Assembly: GCA_022709625.1 (NCBI GenBank)
Contig: JAKLIL010000136.1
Span: forward strand, 1-5,700
Reading direction: 5' to 3'
DNA from: Verrucomicrobiota bacterium
GTDB taxonomy: Bacteria > Verrucomicrobiota > Kiritimatiellia > CAIQIC01 > Lenti-01
DNA length: 5,700 bases
Shown: one piece after another, positions 1-5,700 of the stretch
Numbering within the stretch: the stretch's first letter is position 1
Layout: the number at the start of each line of letters is the position of its first letter
Position numbers and translations under genes: made by a program
The notes under the pieces: model-generated
Told to the model about the DNA's origin: nothing
Databases searched by the model: none
Seen by the model: the letters and a program-made list of their open reading frames with translations, nothing else

Positions 1-1
1 G

Positions 2-397
2 GCCGACGTGGTCGGCCGCCAGTTCGGGTGGCCGGTGAAGGGCGCCTATGACCTGGTGCGGGTGCTGGGGGCGATCGCGATGGGCTGCGCCCTGCCGCTG
101 ACCAAGGCGGTGAAGGGGCACATCGCCATCGAGTATTTCTTCCAGAAGCTGGGGCCGCGCGGACGCGCCGCCACGGATACGGCCATGCGCCTGGTCCTGC
201 TGGCGCTGTTCGGGCTGCTGGCCTGGGAATTCGTCCTGCAGGGCCACGCGTTCCTGGCCAGCGGCGAAGGCACGGCCACGCTGCACATGCCGATGTTCTG
301 GGTGCCGTGGCTTGCTGCGCTGGCCTGCCTCGTCACCGCCGGCGTGACCCTGTGGCATTTGCTCCATCCCGGGCGCGCCATGATTCGGTCCCGCTGA
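2..397 (+). CDS. dctQ: TRAP transporter small permease, DctQ type (5' truncated)
   Basis: This is the small membrane subunit of a tripartite ATP-independent periplasmic (TRAP) transporter. It pairs with the large DctM subunit in the cytoplasmic membrane and helps engage the substrate-loaded periplasmic binding protein. The frame is already open at the window edge, so the true start and first membrane segment lie upstream; a GTG at 8 is probably internal. The 131 visible residues show hydrophobic segments at about residues 20-36, 62-80 and 98-121. The loop GHIAIEYFFQKL (39-50) matches the conserved 'HI-x-(V/I)-(D/E)' region of DctQ proteins, and a basic stretch follows it. The stop TGA overlaps the ATG of the next gene by one base (TGATG), which implies translational coupling. 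Family assignment rests on this motif, the hydrophobic pattern and the adjacent DctM. The substrate is unknown. Confidence 0.88.
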   Translation, partial: ADVVGRQFGWPVKGAYDLVRVLGAIAMGCALPLTKAVKGHIAIEYFFQKLGPRGRAATDTAMRLVLLALFGLLAWEFVLQGHAFLASGEGTATLHMPMFWVPWLAALACLVTAGVTLWHLLHPGRAMIRSR

Positions 398-1698
398 TGA
401 GCGAGCTGCAAATAGGTTTGGCCGGGATCGCGTGCTTGTTCCTGCTGCTGGCGTCGAGCATGCCGGTGGCTTTCGCCATGACCCTCGTCGGGGTGGCGGG
501 CTTCGCGGTCGTGGTGAACTGGCCGGCCGCCCTGCACGTGCTGGCCACGGACTACTACGACGTCTTTTCCAGCTACGGCCTCACCGTGATCCCGCTCTTC
601 GTGCTGATGGGGCAGGTGGCGTTCCATACGGGCATCAGCAAGAAACTGTTCGCTGCCGCGCATTGCTGGTTCGGATGGCTGCGCGGGGGGCTGGCCATGG
701 CCACGGTCGGCGCCTGCACCGCCTTCGGAGCCATTTGCGGCTCGGGGCCGGCCACGGCGGCAACGATGGCGGCCGTCGCGCTGCCGGAAATGAAGCGCTA
801 CCGCTACCATCCCGGCTTCGCGGCGGGAACGGTCGCCGCCGGCGGCAGCCTCGGCATGATGATTCCGCCCAGCGTGGTGTTCATCGTCTACGGCGTGATG
901 ACGGAGCAAAGCATCGGCAAGCTGTTCCTCGCCGGCATCGTGCCGGGCCTGCTGATTGCCGTGTTGTTCATGGCCGCGATCTGGATCATGTGCAAGTGGC
1001 GGCCGGCGCTCGCGCCCGCGGCGACCACGGCGACCTGGCGGGAGCGGTTCCGCTCCCTGTCGGGCGTGGGGGAGACCCTGCTGCTGTTCGCGCTGGTGAT
1101 GGGCGGCATGTTCGCCGGCTGGTTCACGCCGACCGAGGCCGCCGCCATCGGAGCGGCCGGCAGCGTGGGTCTCGCCGTCCTGTCCCGCAAATGCACCTGG
1201 CGGATGCTGGGGACGGCCATGGGCGAGACCCTGCGCACCTCCTGCATGGTGCTGGTCATCGTGGCGGGCGCGACGGTCTTCGGCCACTTCCTGCAGGTCA
1301 CGAACGTGCCGATGGAACTGGCCGCCTGGATGGCCGGCCTGCCCCTGCCGGGGTGGGGCGTCATGCTGGTGATCGTGTTCTTCTACCTCGTGGCGGGCGC
1401 CTTCCTCGACGCCTTGGCGCTGGTGATGCTGACCATTCCCATCTTCTACCCCGTGGTGCTGGAACTCGGCTTCGATCCGATCTGGTTCGGCGTGATGATC
1501 GTGCTGGTGACGCAGATGGGCGTGATTTCCCCGCCCGTGGGCGTCAACGTCTACGTCGTCAGCGGCATGGACCGGGCGGTGCCGATGCAGAGCGTGTTCA
1601 AGGGCGCGCTGCCGTTCCTGGCGGCGCTGGTCGCGGCGGCCCTGCTGCTGTTGGCGTTCCCGCAGCTCGTTACCGCCCCCGCGGCATGGATGAAATAG
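397..1698 (+). CDS. dctM: TRAP transporter large permease, DctM type
   Basis: This is the large, ion-coupled transport subunit of a TRAP transporter, which imports small organic anions or zwitterions using an ion gradient. The protein has 433 residues, a normal length for DctM, and is hydrophobic almost throughout. Family signatures are visible in order: G-x-(I/C)-CGSGPAT near 111-120, GMMIPPSVVFIVYG at 153-166 followed by SIGKLFLAG (172-180), GWFTPTEAAAIG at 241-252, FLDALALVMLTIPIF at 336-350, and SPPVGVN at 378-384. The frame is open back to 307, but the ATG at 397 is preferred: it gives the usual N-terminus and overlaps the dctQ stop. No clear Shine-Dalgarno sequence precedes it, so translation probably depends on coupling to dctQ. 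The binding-protein gene is not in the window. Family is certain; substrate is not predictable. Confidence 0.96.
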   Translation: MSELQIGLAGIACLFLLLASSMPVAFAMTLVGVAGFAVVVNWPAALHVLATDYYDVFSSYGLTVIPLFVLMGQVAFHTGISKKLFAAAHCWFGWLRGGLAMATVGACTAFGAICGSGPATAATMAAVALPEMKRYRYHPGFAAGTVAAGGSLGMMIPPSVVFIVYGVMTEQSIGKLFLAGIVPGLLIAVLFMAAIWIMCKWRPALAPAATTATWRERFRSLSGVGETLLLFALVMGGMFAGWFTPTEAAAIGAAGSVGLAVLSRKCTWRMLGTAMGETLRTSCMVLVIVAGATVFGHFLQVTNVPMELAAWMAGLPLPGWGVMLVIVFFYLVAGAFLDALALVMLTIPIFYPVVLELGFDPIWFGVMIVLVTQMGVISPPVGVNVYVVSGMDRAVPMQSVFKGALPFLAALVAAALLLLAFPQLVTAPAAWMK

Positions 1699-1705
1699 GC
1701 GCGGC

Positions 1706-1712
1706 AGGAGGA
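1706..1712 (+). promoter_or_regulatory. Ribosome binding site of the universal stress protein gene
   Basis: AGGAGGA lies five bases before the ATG at 1718, a near-perfect Shine-Dalgarno sequence at good spacing. It fixes the start and indicates that this third cistron is translated independently, unlike dctM, which lacks such a site. Confidence 0.85.
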
Positions 1713-1717
1713 ATCCC

Positions 1718-2188
1718 ATGGTCGAACCCGTCCAACACGAAAACTTCCGGAAGATCCTGTTCTGCACCGACTTCTCGGAGAACGCGGACCGGGCCTTCGT
1801 CTTCGCGGTCAATACGGCCGTGCGCAACGCCGGCTGCGAACTGCACCTGCTGCACGTGATCCCCGAACCCCCGGCCCAGTTCTGGAAGGGCTACATCTAC
1901 GAGGTGGACGAGGACGTGGACGCGCGCGCCAAGCGCGAAATCGACGAAAAACTGGCCCAGACCTACCGCCCGCGCGTGCCTGCCGGCGTCCGGCTCGTCA
2001 TCGCCATGCGCATCGGCGAAGCCCGCCACCAGATTCTGGAATACGCCCGCGAACAGGACGTCGATTTGATCATCCTCGGCCGGCAGGGCGCCGGCGCCGT
2101 GGGCAAGATCCTGTTCGGGAACGTCACCGAGCGCGTCGTACGCAAGGCCGATTGCCCCGTGCTGGTGATCCCCCCGTCGGCGAAATAG
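1718..2188 (+). CDS. Universal stress protein, UspA family
   Basis: This is a small cytoplasmic single-domain Usp protein of 156 residues, the usual size. It has the Usp alpha/beta fold pattern: the first strand KILFCTDFS (12-20) carries the conserved Asp18, the second strand is ELHLLHVI (41-48), and DVDLIILGRQG (114-124) leads into the nucleotide loop. The loop fits G-x2-G-x9-G with Gly121, Gly124 and Gly134. The next residue is Asn135 rather than the common Ser/Thr; VTERVVRKADCPVLVI (136-151) then closes the domain. ATP binding is therefore plausible but not proven. A charged helical stretch (62-81) lies between. The gene starts 19 bases after dctM with its own strong ribosome binding site, so it is probably the last cistron of the transporter operon. 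By analogy with TeaD beside TeaABC in Halomonas elongata, it may modulate the TRAP transporter; that role is inferred from position. Confidence 0.95.
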   Translation: MVEPVQHENFRKILFCTDFSENADRAFVFAVNTAVRNAGCELHLLHVIPEPPAQFWKGYIYEVDEDVDARAKREIDEKLAQTYRPRVPAGVRLVIAMRIGEARHQILEYAREQDVDLIILGRQGAGAVGKILFGNVTERVVRKADCPVLVIPPSAK

Positions 2189-2267
2189 CGTCGCCCGCCG
2201 GATAGTTCCCATGCCAGGTCGGCGCCCTGGCCTATGCCGATCCTTTCCGTGGCGATCCTCGATGAAC

Positions 2268-2290
2268 GCGGCGCCCGATTGCCGCTTTTT
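2268..2290 (+). terminator. Possible weak intrinsic terminator after the TRAP-usp operon
   Basis: GCGGC (2268-2272) pairs with GCCGC (2281-2285) across an eight-base loop and is directly followed by five T residues (2286-2290). The stem is short, so this is weak, but its place about 80 bases after the usp stop suits the end of the operon. Confidence 0.35.
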
Positions 2291-2372
2291 ACCGGCGTGC
2301 CTGGCGGCAGTACCCGCAGAAAAACCGAAATCCCGAAATGAAAAACGCTTTACCGTTCCGCCGCGAAAAACC

Positions 2373-2402
2373 TTGGCCCACCCCCGCCGCGCTCGGTAAT
2401 GT
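2373..2402 (+). promoter_or_regulatory. Possible sigma-70-like promoter for the secreted protein gene
   Basis: TTGGCC (2373-2378) and TAATGT (2397-2402) are separated by 18 bases and sit about 40 bases before the start codon. They match the consensus boxes at only 4 of 6 and 3 of 6 positions. The rest of the 253-base gap holds an A-rich stretch (about 2319-2345) that contains CCGAAAT twice, eight bases apart (2325 and 2333). A promoter somewhere in the gap is likely because the next gene differs in function and follows a terminator-like hairpin, but this exact site is speculative. Confidence 0.25.
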
Positions 2403-2431
2403 ATCCACGCATACTGAAGCGGAATACCAAC

Positions 2432-2438
2432 GGAGGAG
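2432..2438 (+). promoter_or_regulatory. Ribosome binding site of the secreted modular protein gene
   Basis: GGAGGAG ends three bases before the ATG at 2442, with the GGAGG core five bases away. It supports this ATG, which also gives a proper signal peptide, over in-frame ATGs further in. Confidence 0.85.
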
Positions 2439-2441
2439 TTC

Positions 2442-2510
2442 ATGAATAAGTGGCTGGTCGGAGTGGCATGTGCGTGGTTGGGTCTGGCAACGGCGATGGA
2501 TGCCATGGGG
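2442..2510 (+). other. Signal peptide of the secreted modular protein
   Basis: Residues 1-23 have a basic start (MNK), a hydrophobic core (WLVGVACAWLGLATAM) and an A-M-G end before Gln24, which fits signal peptidase I cleavage and Sec export. Cys10 is not in a lipobox, so a lipoprotein is unlikely. Confidence 0.8.
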
Positions 2511-5456
2511 CAGTACATTGTCAACTTCGAGGGCGATGGTGAAACAAAAACGGCCTACGCGACAGCCACCGTGAGCTTGAGCGGCAAGAATTGGGATATG
2601 ACCGATGCTTTGATTGGCACAACGTCTGGAAGCGATTGGTTTAATGGACTCCGCTCCGCCCGCATGCGTGGTTACGGCACGTCGGCAATGACCATGCTGG
2701 CCGATGTCGCTGAAGGAGTGGGAACCCTTTCGTTCAGCTATCGGCGCTATGGCACAGATGCCCAAGTCGATTGGAAGGTCGAGTACAGCATCAACGGCGG
2801 TACAAGTTGGACGCAGGTGGGGGCGAGTTTCACCGCGCTGGCCAGCGACGAAGTGCAGACCTTTTCGGAATCGATCAATTCCAGCGGGAGTACCCGCATT
2901 CGCATCAAGCGCGCTACGGAAACGGGGACCGTCAATGCGCGTTTGAACATCGATGACATCACAATGACGGCCGGCGGCCCGGCGGTATTCGGCGTGACGT
3001 TCGACAAGTCGGAGGGTTTCCAAATCGTGTCAGGCGCCGGTGCGGCGATCACGGCGACGGCGGCCAATGGAACCCCAGCCTATACCTACGCATGGACGTC
3101 TTCCATGTTGCCTGCCGACTATACGGCGGTCGACAATGTTTTCACGGTCAACGCGGCCGCGCCTCTCGGGAGCTATTGGGCGCGGGTGGTGGCGACGGAC
3201 AGCACGGCCGCCAGCGTCACGAACACCATCAACTTCAGCGTCGTCGCGGCGCCAACGAAATACGCCATCACGATTACCCCGCCGGTCAACGGCACCGTCA
3301 CGACCACCCCGGCGACCGAAGCGGAAGCGGGCCAGAATGTGACGATCAACGCCACGCCGGCCGGCGGCTACGCGGTTGATACCTACAGCGTCGTGGGCGC
3401 GGATACCACGGTGATTGGCAATACCTCCTCCTTCACCATGCCGGCGCAGGCGGTAACCGTGACCGTCACCTTCAAAGTTCATGTGGGCAGCGCACTGATC
3501 ATTTCCGAAGTCGCGGATCCAAGCGACTCGGCAGACGGTCGTTTTGTAGAACTCTACAATGCAGGGGGCTCTAGCATCGATCTTGCGGCTGGAAATTGGT
3601 ATCTCGCGCGCCAAGCTAATGGCGGGACGACATGGGGCAACATTGCTCTAACGGGCACAGTTGCGGCTGGTCAAACATATATTGTTGCCTACAGTGCTTC
3701 GAACTATCCCGTCTCCTATCCTGCCGCACCGGCTCCAAACCAGATCAGCGGCAATATCAATGGAAACGGCGACGATGGCTATTTCCTCTACAGCGGCGGT
3801 AACAGTACCGCAGGCGTTTTGGAAGACGCCTATGGTGTGATCAACGAGGACGGCACCGGCATGCCGTGGGAATACTTGGATTCACGCGCAGCCCGCAATG
3901 CGAATGTTACGGCCGGCAATCCGACTTGGACGGCGTCGGAATGGACGATTGCGTCCGCCGCGGTGGCGGACATGACCCCCGGCGTGCATCCGGATGGCGC
4001 GGCAGTGTTTAGCGTGTCGTTCGACAAGACCGAAGGCTTCACGGTGGAGCAGGGGACCAGCGCCACGATCACCGCCACGGCGGCGAACGGCACGGCGCCC
4101 TATGGCTACGCCTGGAGCAGCTCGCTGGGCGCGACCTACTACTCGACGAACGCCAACGTATTCACCATCCTGGCCACGGCGCCTACGGGCACCTATTCGG
4201 CGCAGGTCGTGGCAACGGACAATGCCGCGCAAATAGTCACCAATAGCATCAACTTCAGCGTCGTGCCTCCGGTGGCCAAATACGCCATCACGATCACCCC
4301 GCCGGTCAACGGCACCGTCACGACCACCCCGGCGACGGAAGCCGCGGCGGGCACAACCGTGACCATCAATGCCACCCCGGCGGGTGGGTATGCGGTGGGC
4401 ACCATCACGGTAGTGGATGCCGGAATGAATCCGGTGACGGTGACACTCCCGGCCCGCACCTTTACCATGCCGGCCGCGGCGGTCATCGTGACGGTGACGT
4501 TCAACGTGCTGTCGGATACGGCGACGCTGCCCACGAGTTTCTCGGGGCCGGGGTGGTACCAAGGCACGGGCTTGCCAGGCGGTTGGACGCAGGTGGGGTT
4601 GGGGACGGATTATGCCACCAGCTTGGATGCGGCTGGCGCGGCAGCCAAGTTCGACACGACGGCCGACAGTCTGCAGATCAAGTACGATTCGGCGGCAACC
4701 GAATTGTCCTATTGGCTGCAGTTGAATGGCACATGGATCAATTCCAACGTGTTCAAGGTGCAGGAATCGGTGGATGGCGCCACATGGACGGATCTGGCCG
4801 TCTATGACGATGCCAATCCCATCTCGGGCACGAAAGAGCAGTTCACCAACACGCCGAATGCCAGTTCGCGCTATATCCAGTTCATCTATGTGAACAAGGG
4901 CAGCGGCAACGTGGGTCTCGACGGTGTTGCCATTACAGGTGGCGGCGGCGGAGCCACGGTGGCCATCGGCGGAGACGCGACGGGAACGGTGGGGGCGCAG
5001 ATGGACATCACCATCGCCCTGCAGAACGCCGTGGCTGCAGACTGGATCATCGAACTGAAGGATCCGGACAATGCCGACGTGACGGTCTACAACTGGAATC
5101 CCGGCACGGGCGCCTTTTCGTTCACGCCGGCCAAGTCGGGGAGTTACTTCCTCGCGGCGACGGCGCTGGACGCCGGCAGTGCGCCCATCGCAAGCAACAG
5201 CGTGACGCTGGCGGTGTCGTCGGGCGCCAATCCGCCCATCGCGTCCATCACCTTCCTGGCGGGCACGGGCTTCAGCTTCCAGGTGCCGGACGGCTATACC
5301 CTCGTCCGCGTGGAAGGCGCCAGCGCCCTGTCCGGCAATGCCTGGGGGTGGACGACGCTGTCGTCGCCCACCGACTACACGGTCAGCGGCTCGACGGTCA
5401 CGATCCTGCGCGCCCCGGCCACGAAGCGCATGGTCCGCATCGTGATGCATCCATAG
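2442..5456 (+). CDS. Secreted modular protein with lamin-tail domain and duplicated Ig-like/InlB-type repeats
   Basis: A 1004-residue exported protein of unknown function, probably extracellular or on the cell surface. Residues 1-23 form a signal peptide. Residues 24-178 form a beta-rich region ending LNIDDITM that resembles jelly-roll/carbohydrate-binding-like domains. Residues 181-270 are Ig/PKD-like; 273-346 resemble the InlB B-repeat (KYAITITPPVNGTV, then FTMPAQAVTVTVTF). Residues 350-517 form a lamin-tail domain (ALIISEVADP, RFVELYNAGG, NGNGDDGYFLY). Residues 521-610 and 613-689 repeat the Ig-like/B-repeat pair. Residues 696-832 are a second jelly-roll-like region, 833-837 a Gly5 hinge, 838-927 Ig-like, and 931-1004 a distinct tail. 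The mature protein appears to contain no cysteine. No catalytic motif, PEP-CTERM or LPXTG anchor is seen. Lamin-tail domains often accompany secreted nucleases, but no nuclease domain is present here; adhesion or matrix binding is an inference. A dedicated promoter region and a strong terminator suggest it is transcribed alone. Confidence 0.93.
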   Translation: MNKWLVGVACAWLGLATAMDAMGQYIVNFEGDGETKTAYATATVSLSGKNWDMTDALIGTTSGSDWFNGLRSARMRGYGTSAMTMLADVAEGVGTLSFSYRRYGTDAQVDWKVEYSINGGTSWTQVGASFTALASDEVQTFSESINSSGSTRIRIKRATETGTVNARLNIDDITMTAGGPAVFGVTFDKSEGFQIVSGAGAAITATAANGTPAYTYAWTSSMLPADYTAVDNVFTVNAAAPLGSYWARVVATDSTAASVTNTINFSVVAAPTKYAITITPPVNGTVTTTPATEAEAGQNVTINATPAGGYAVDTYSVVGADTTVIGNTSSFTMPAQAVTVTVTFKVHVGSALIISEVADPSDSADGRFVELYNAGGSSIDLAAGNWYLARQANGGTTWGNIALTGTVAAGQTYIVAYSASNYPVSYPAAPAPNQISGNINGNGDDGYFLYSGGNSTAGVLEDAYGVINEDGTGMPWEYLDSRAARNANVTAGNPTWTASEWTIASAAVADMTPGVHPDGAAVFSVSFDKTEGFTVEQGTSATITATAANGTAPYGYAWSSSLGATYYSTNANVFTILATAPTGTYSAQVVATDNAAQIVTNSINFSVVPPVAKYAITITPPVNGTVTTTPATEAAAGTTVTINATPAGGYAVGTITVVDAGMNPVTVTLPARTFTMPAAAVIVTVTFNVLSDTATLPTSFSGPGWYQGTGLPGGWTQVGLGTDYATSLDAAGAAAKFDTTADSLQIKYDSAATELSYWLQLNGTWINSNVFKVQESVDGATWTDLAVYDDANPISGTKEQFTNTPNASSRYIQFIYVNKGSGNVGLDGVAITGGGGGATVAIGGDATGTVGAQMDITIALQNAVAADWIIELKDPDNADVTVYNWNPGTGAFSFTPAKSGSYFLAATALDAGSAPIASNSVTLAVSSGANPPIASITFLAGTGFSFQVPDGYTLVRVEGASALSGNAWGWTTLSSPTDYTVSGSTVTILRAPATKRMVRIVMHP
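2982..3479 (+). repeat. Ig-like/B-repeat module, copy 1
   Basis: Residues 181-346, from AVFGVTFDKSEGF to the end of the first InlB-type repeat. Compared by eye with copy 2 at 4002-4508, 90 of the first 132 residues are identical without a gap, including 37 of 40 residues at the start of the B-repeat part. After that the copies differ by a three-residue indel. The best DNA match is 3258-3332, with an exact 41-base run at 3276-3316. Confidence 0.9.
3489..3992 (+). other. Lamin-tail domain (LTD) region
   Basis: Residues 350-517 of the secreted protein. The opening ALIISEVADP, then RFVELYNAGGSSIDL, a WYL strand, a GQTYIVAY strand and NGNGDDGYFLY match the lamin-tail beta-sandwich found in many bacterial secreted proteins. 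A tail with WEYLDSRA and PTWTASEWTI follows. Hand-counted G+C at 3541-3720 is 93 of 180 (52%), lower than the repeats on either side. Confidence 0.8.
4002..4508 (+). repeat. Ig-like/B-repeat module, copy 2
   Basis: Residues 521-689, starting AVFSVSFDKTEGF. It stays exactly 1020 bases (340 codons) from copy 1 over the first 132 residues with no indel, then gains three residues near the end. The counterpart of the exact 41-base run is at 4296-4336. Two such copies flanking the lamin-tail domain indicate duplication of an Ig-like + B-repeat unit. Confidence 0.9.
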
Positions 5457-5478
5457 AACGCGGCAACGCGGACTCGCG

Positions 5479-5513
5479 CCGCCGGTCCCCCATTGCGGGG
5501 CCGGCGGTTTTTT
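5479..5513 (+). terminator. Strong intrinsic terminator of the secreted protein gene
   Basis: CCGCCGG (5479-5485) pairs with CCGGCGG (5501-5507), and CCCC (5487-5490) pairs with GGGG (5497-5500) across a six-base loop, with one bulged T at 5486. Six T residues (5508-5513) follow directly. It begins 22 bases after the stop codon. Confidence 0.92.
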
Positions 5514-5556
5514 GTCGGGCCCGTTTCTGTGCCTGCCGTCCCCTGCGGAATGGAGC

Positions 5557-5574
5557 CGGGACGCCCGCGTCCCG
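5557..5574. repeat. Near-perfect palindrome, eight-base arms
   Basis: CGGGACGC (5557-5564) and GCGTCCCG (5567-5574) are exact reverse complements around a two-base centre. A folded form would have a shorter stem and a small loop. No T-run follows, so it is not an obvious terminator. It is the first of three consecutive inverted repeats in the gene-free right end. Confidence 0.7.
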
Positions 5575-5593
5575 TGGCTGCACTCGGCCGCTA

Positions 5594-5617
5594 CCAAAAT
5601 TTGGAATGCATTTCCAA
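5594..5617. repeat. Overlapping A/T-rich inverted repeats (CCAAA/TTTGG/TTCCAA)
   Basis: CCAAA-A-TTTGG (5594-5604) is a palindrome around one base. Its right half overlaps TTGGAA (5601-5606), which pairs with TTCCAA (5612-5617) across a five-base loop. The arms could form alternative hairpins or an operator-like site. Function unknown. Confidence 0.6.
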
Positions 5618-5649
5618 GGCTGGAGGGCGCAGCGTTCATTTCTCCAGCC
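5618..5649. repeat. Inverted repeat, eight-base arms with 16-base loop
   Basis: GGCTGGAG (5618-5625) and CTCCAGCC (5642-5649) are exact reverse complements. The hairpin starts right after the preceding inverted repeat. C-rich sequence and only four T residues (5656-5659) follow, so a terminator role is doubtful. The bases from 5650 to the window end show no gene that I can support. Confidence 0.6.
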
Positions 5650-5700
5650 CCCCTGTTTTCGCCATCTGGTGGACCGGGCTCCGTCCCCGCCGGATGGGCT

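Noticed and set aside
307..396. Upstream extension of the dctM reading frame
   Set aside because: The added 30 residues are Arg-rich, overlap dctQ and are atypical for DctM. The ATG at 397 gives the usual N-terminus and a coupled TGATG junction.
46..1827. 593-residue open frame on the minus strand
   Set aside because: It lies opposite dctQ, dctM and the start of usp, has a His/Arg/Gln-rich low-complexity composition, and matches no family I recognise. It is a typical antisense shadow of G+C-rich genes.
2211..2399. 62-residue open frame between usp and the secreted protein gene
   Set aside because: There is no ribosome binding site, it crosses the terminator-like hairpin, and its Arg/Pro-rich composition has no recognisable motif.
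2463..2471. Cys10 in the signal peptide as a possible lipoprotein site
   Set aside because: Residues before it (G-V-A) do not form a lipobox, and only nine residues precede it. The A-M-G site before Gln24 fits signal peptidase I better.
2806..2822. 17-base exact match between 2806-2822 and 4582-4598
   Set aside because: Both encode W-T-Q-V-G, but at non-equivalent places in their domains. It is probably coincidence or local convergence rather than part of the module duplication.
5408..5453. PEP-CTERM or LPXTG-type anchor at the protein end
   Set aside because: There is no PEP or LPXTG motif and no C-terminal membrane helix before the basic tail.
3882..5639. 585-residue open frame on the minus strand
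   Set aside because: It lies opposite the secreted protein and runs across its terminator, with an Arg/Gly/His-rich composition and no domain. Shadow frame.

Overview
The window is G+C-rich bacterial DNA. It holds four protein genes, all on the + strand, with the first cut by the left edge. No RNA gene, CRISPR array or insertion sequence is visible. The long secreted protein combines a lamin-tail domain, duplicated Ig-like/InlB-type repeats and jelly-roll-like domains. That combination, next to a TRAP transporter, would fit the Planctomycetes-Verrucomicrobia-Chlamydiae (PVC) group, perhaps Kiritimatiellota, Lentisphaerota or Verrucomicrobiota. No phylogenetic marker is present, so this assignment is tentative.

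Left part (1-2188): a compact operon. It starts with the C-terminal part of a TRAP-transporter small permease (DctQ type), followed by the large permease (DctM type), which overlaps it by one base, and then a UspA-family universal stress protein 19 bases further on. The substrate-binding protein (DctP/TeaA type) is not in the window and presumably lies upstream. The pattern recalls Halomonas TeaABC-TeaD, where the Usp protein modulates the TRAP transporter. The substrate here cannot be read from the sequence.

Middle (2189-2441): 253 bases without a convincing gene. It holds a weak terminator-like hairpin plus T-run, a weak promoter-like pair, and a strong ribosome binding site for the next gene. 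This looks like the boundary between two transcription units.

Right part (2442-5456): one 1004-residue secreted modular protein. It has a signal peptide, an N-terminal beta-sandwich-like region, an Ig-like + InlB-B-repeat-like module, a lamin-tail domain, a second copy of the Ig-like/B-repeat module exactly 340 codons after the first, a second jelly-roll-like region, a Gly hinge, an Ig-like region and a distinctive C-terminal tail of about 75 residues. No catalytic domain is visible. A strong intrinsic terminator follows. The last ~190 bases hold three consecutive inverted repeats and no gene.

The best leads are the in-frame duplicated module flanking the lamin-tail domain, the local drops in G+C within the same gene, the C-terminal tail as a possible lineage-specific domain, and the inverted-repeat cluster after the terminator. 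I did not find a clearly new multi-gene system.
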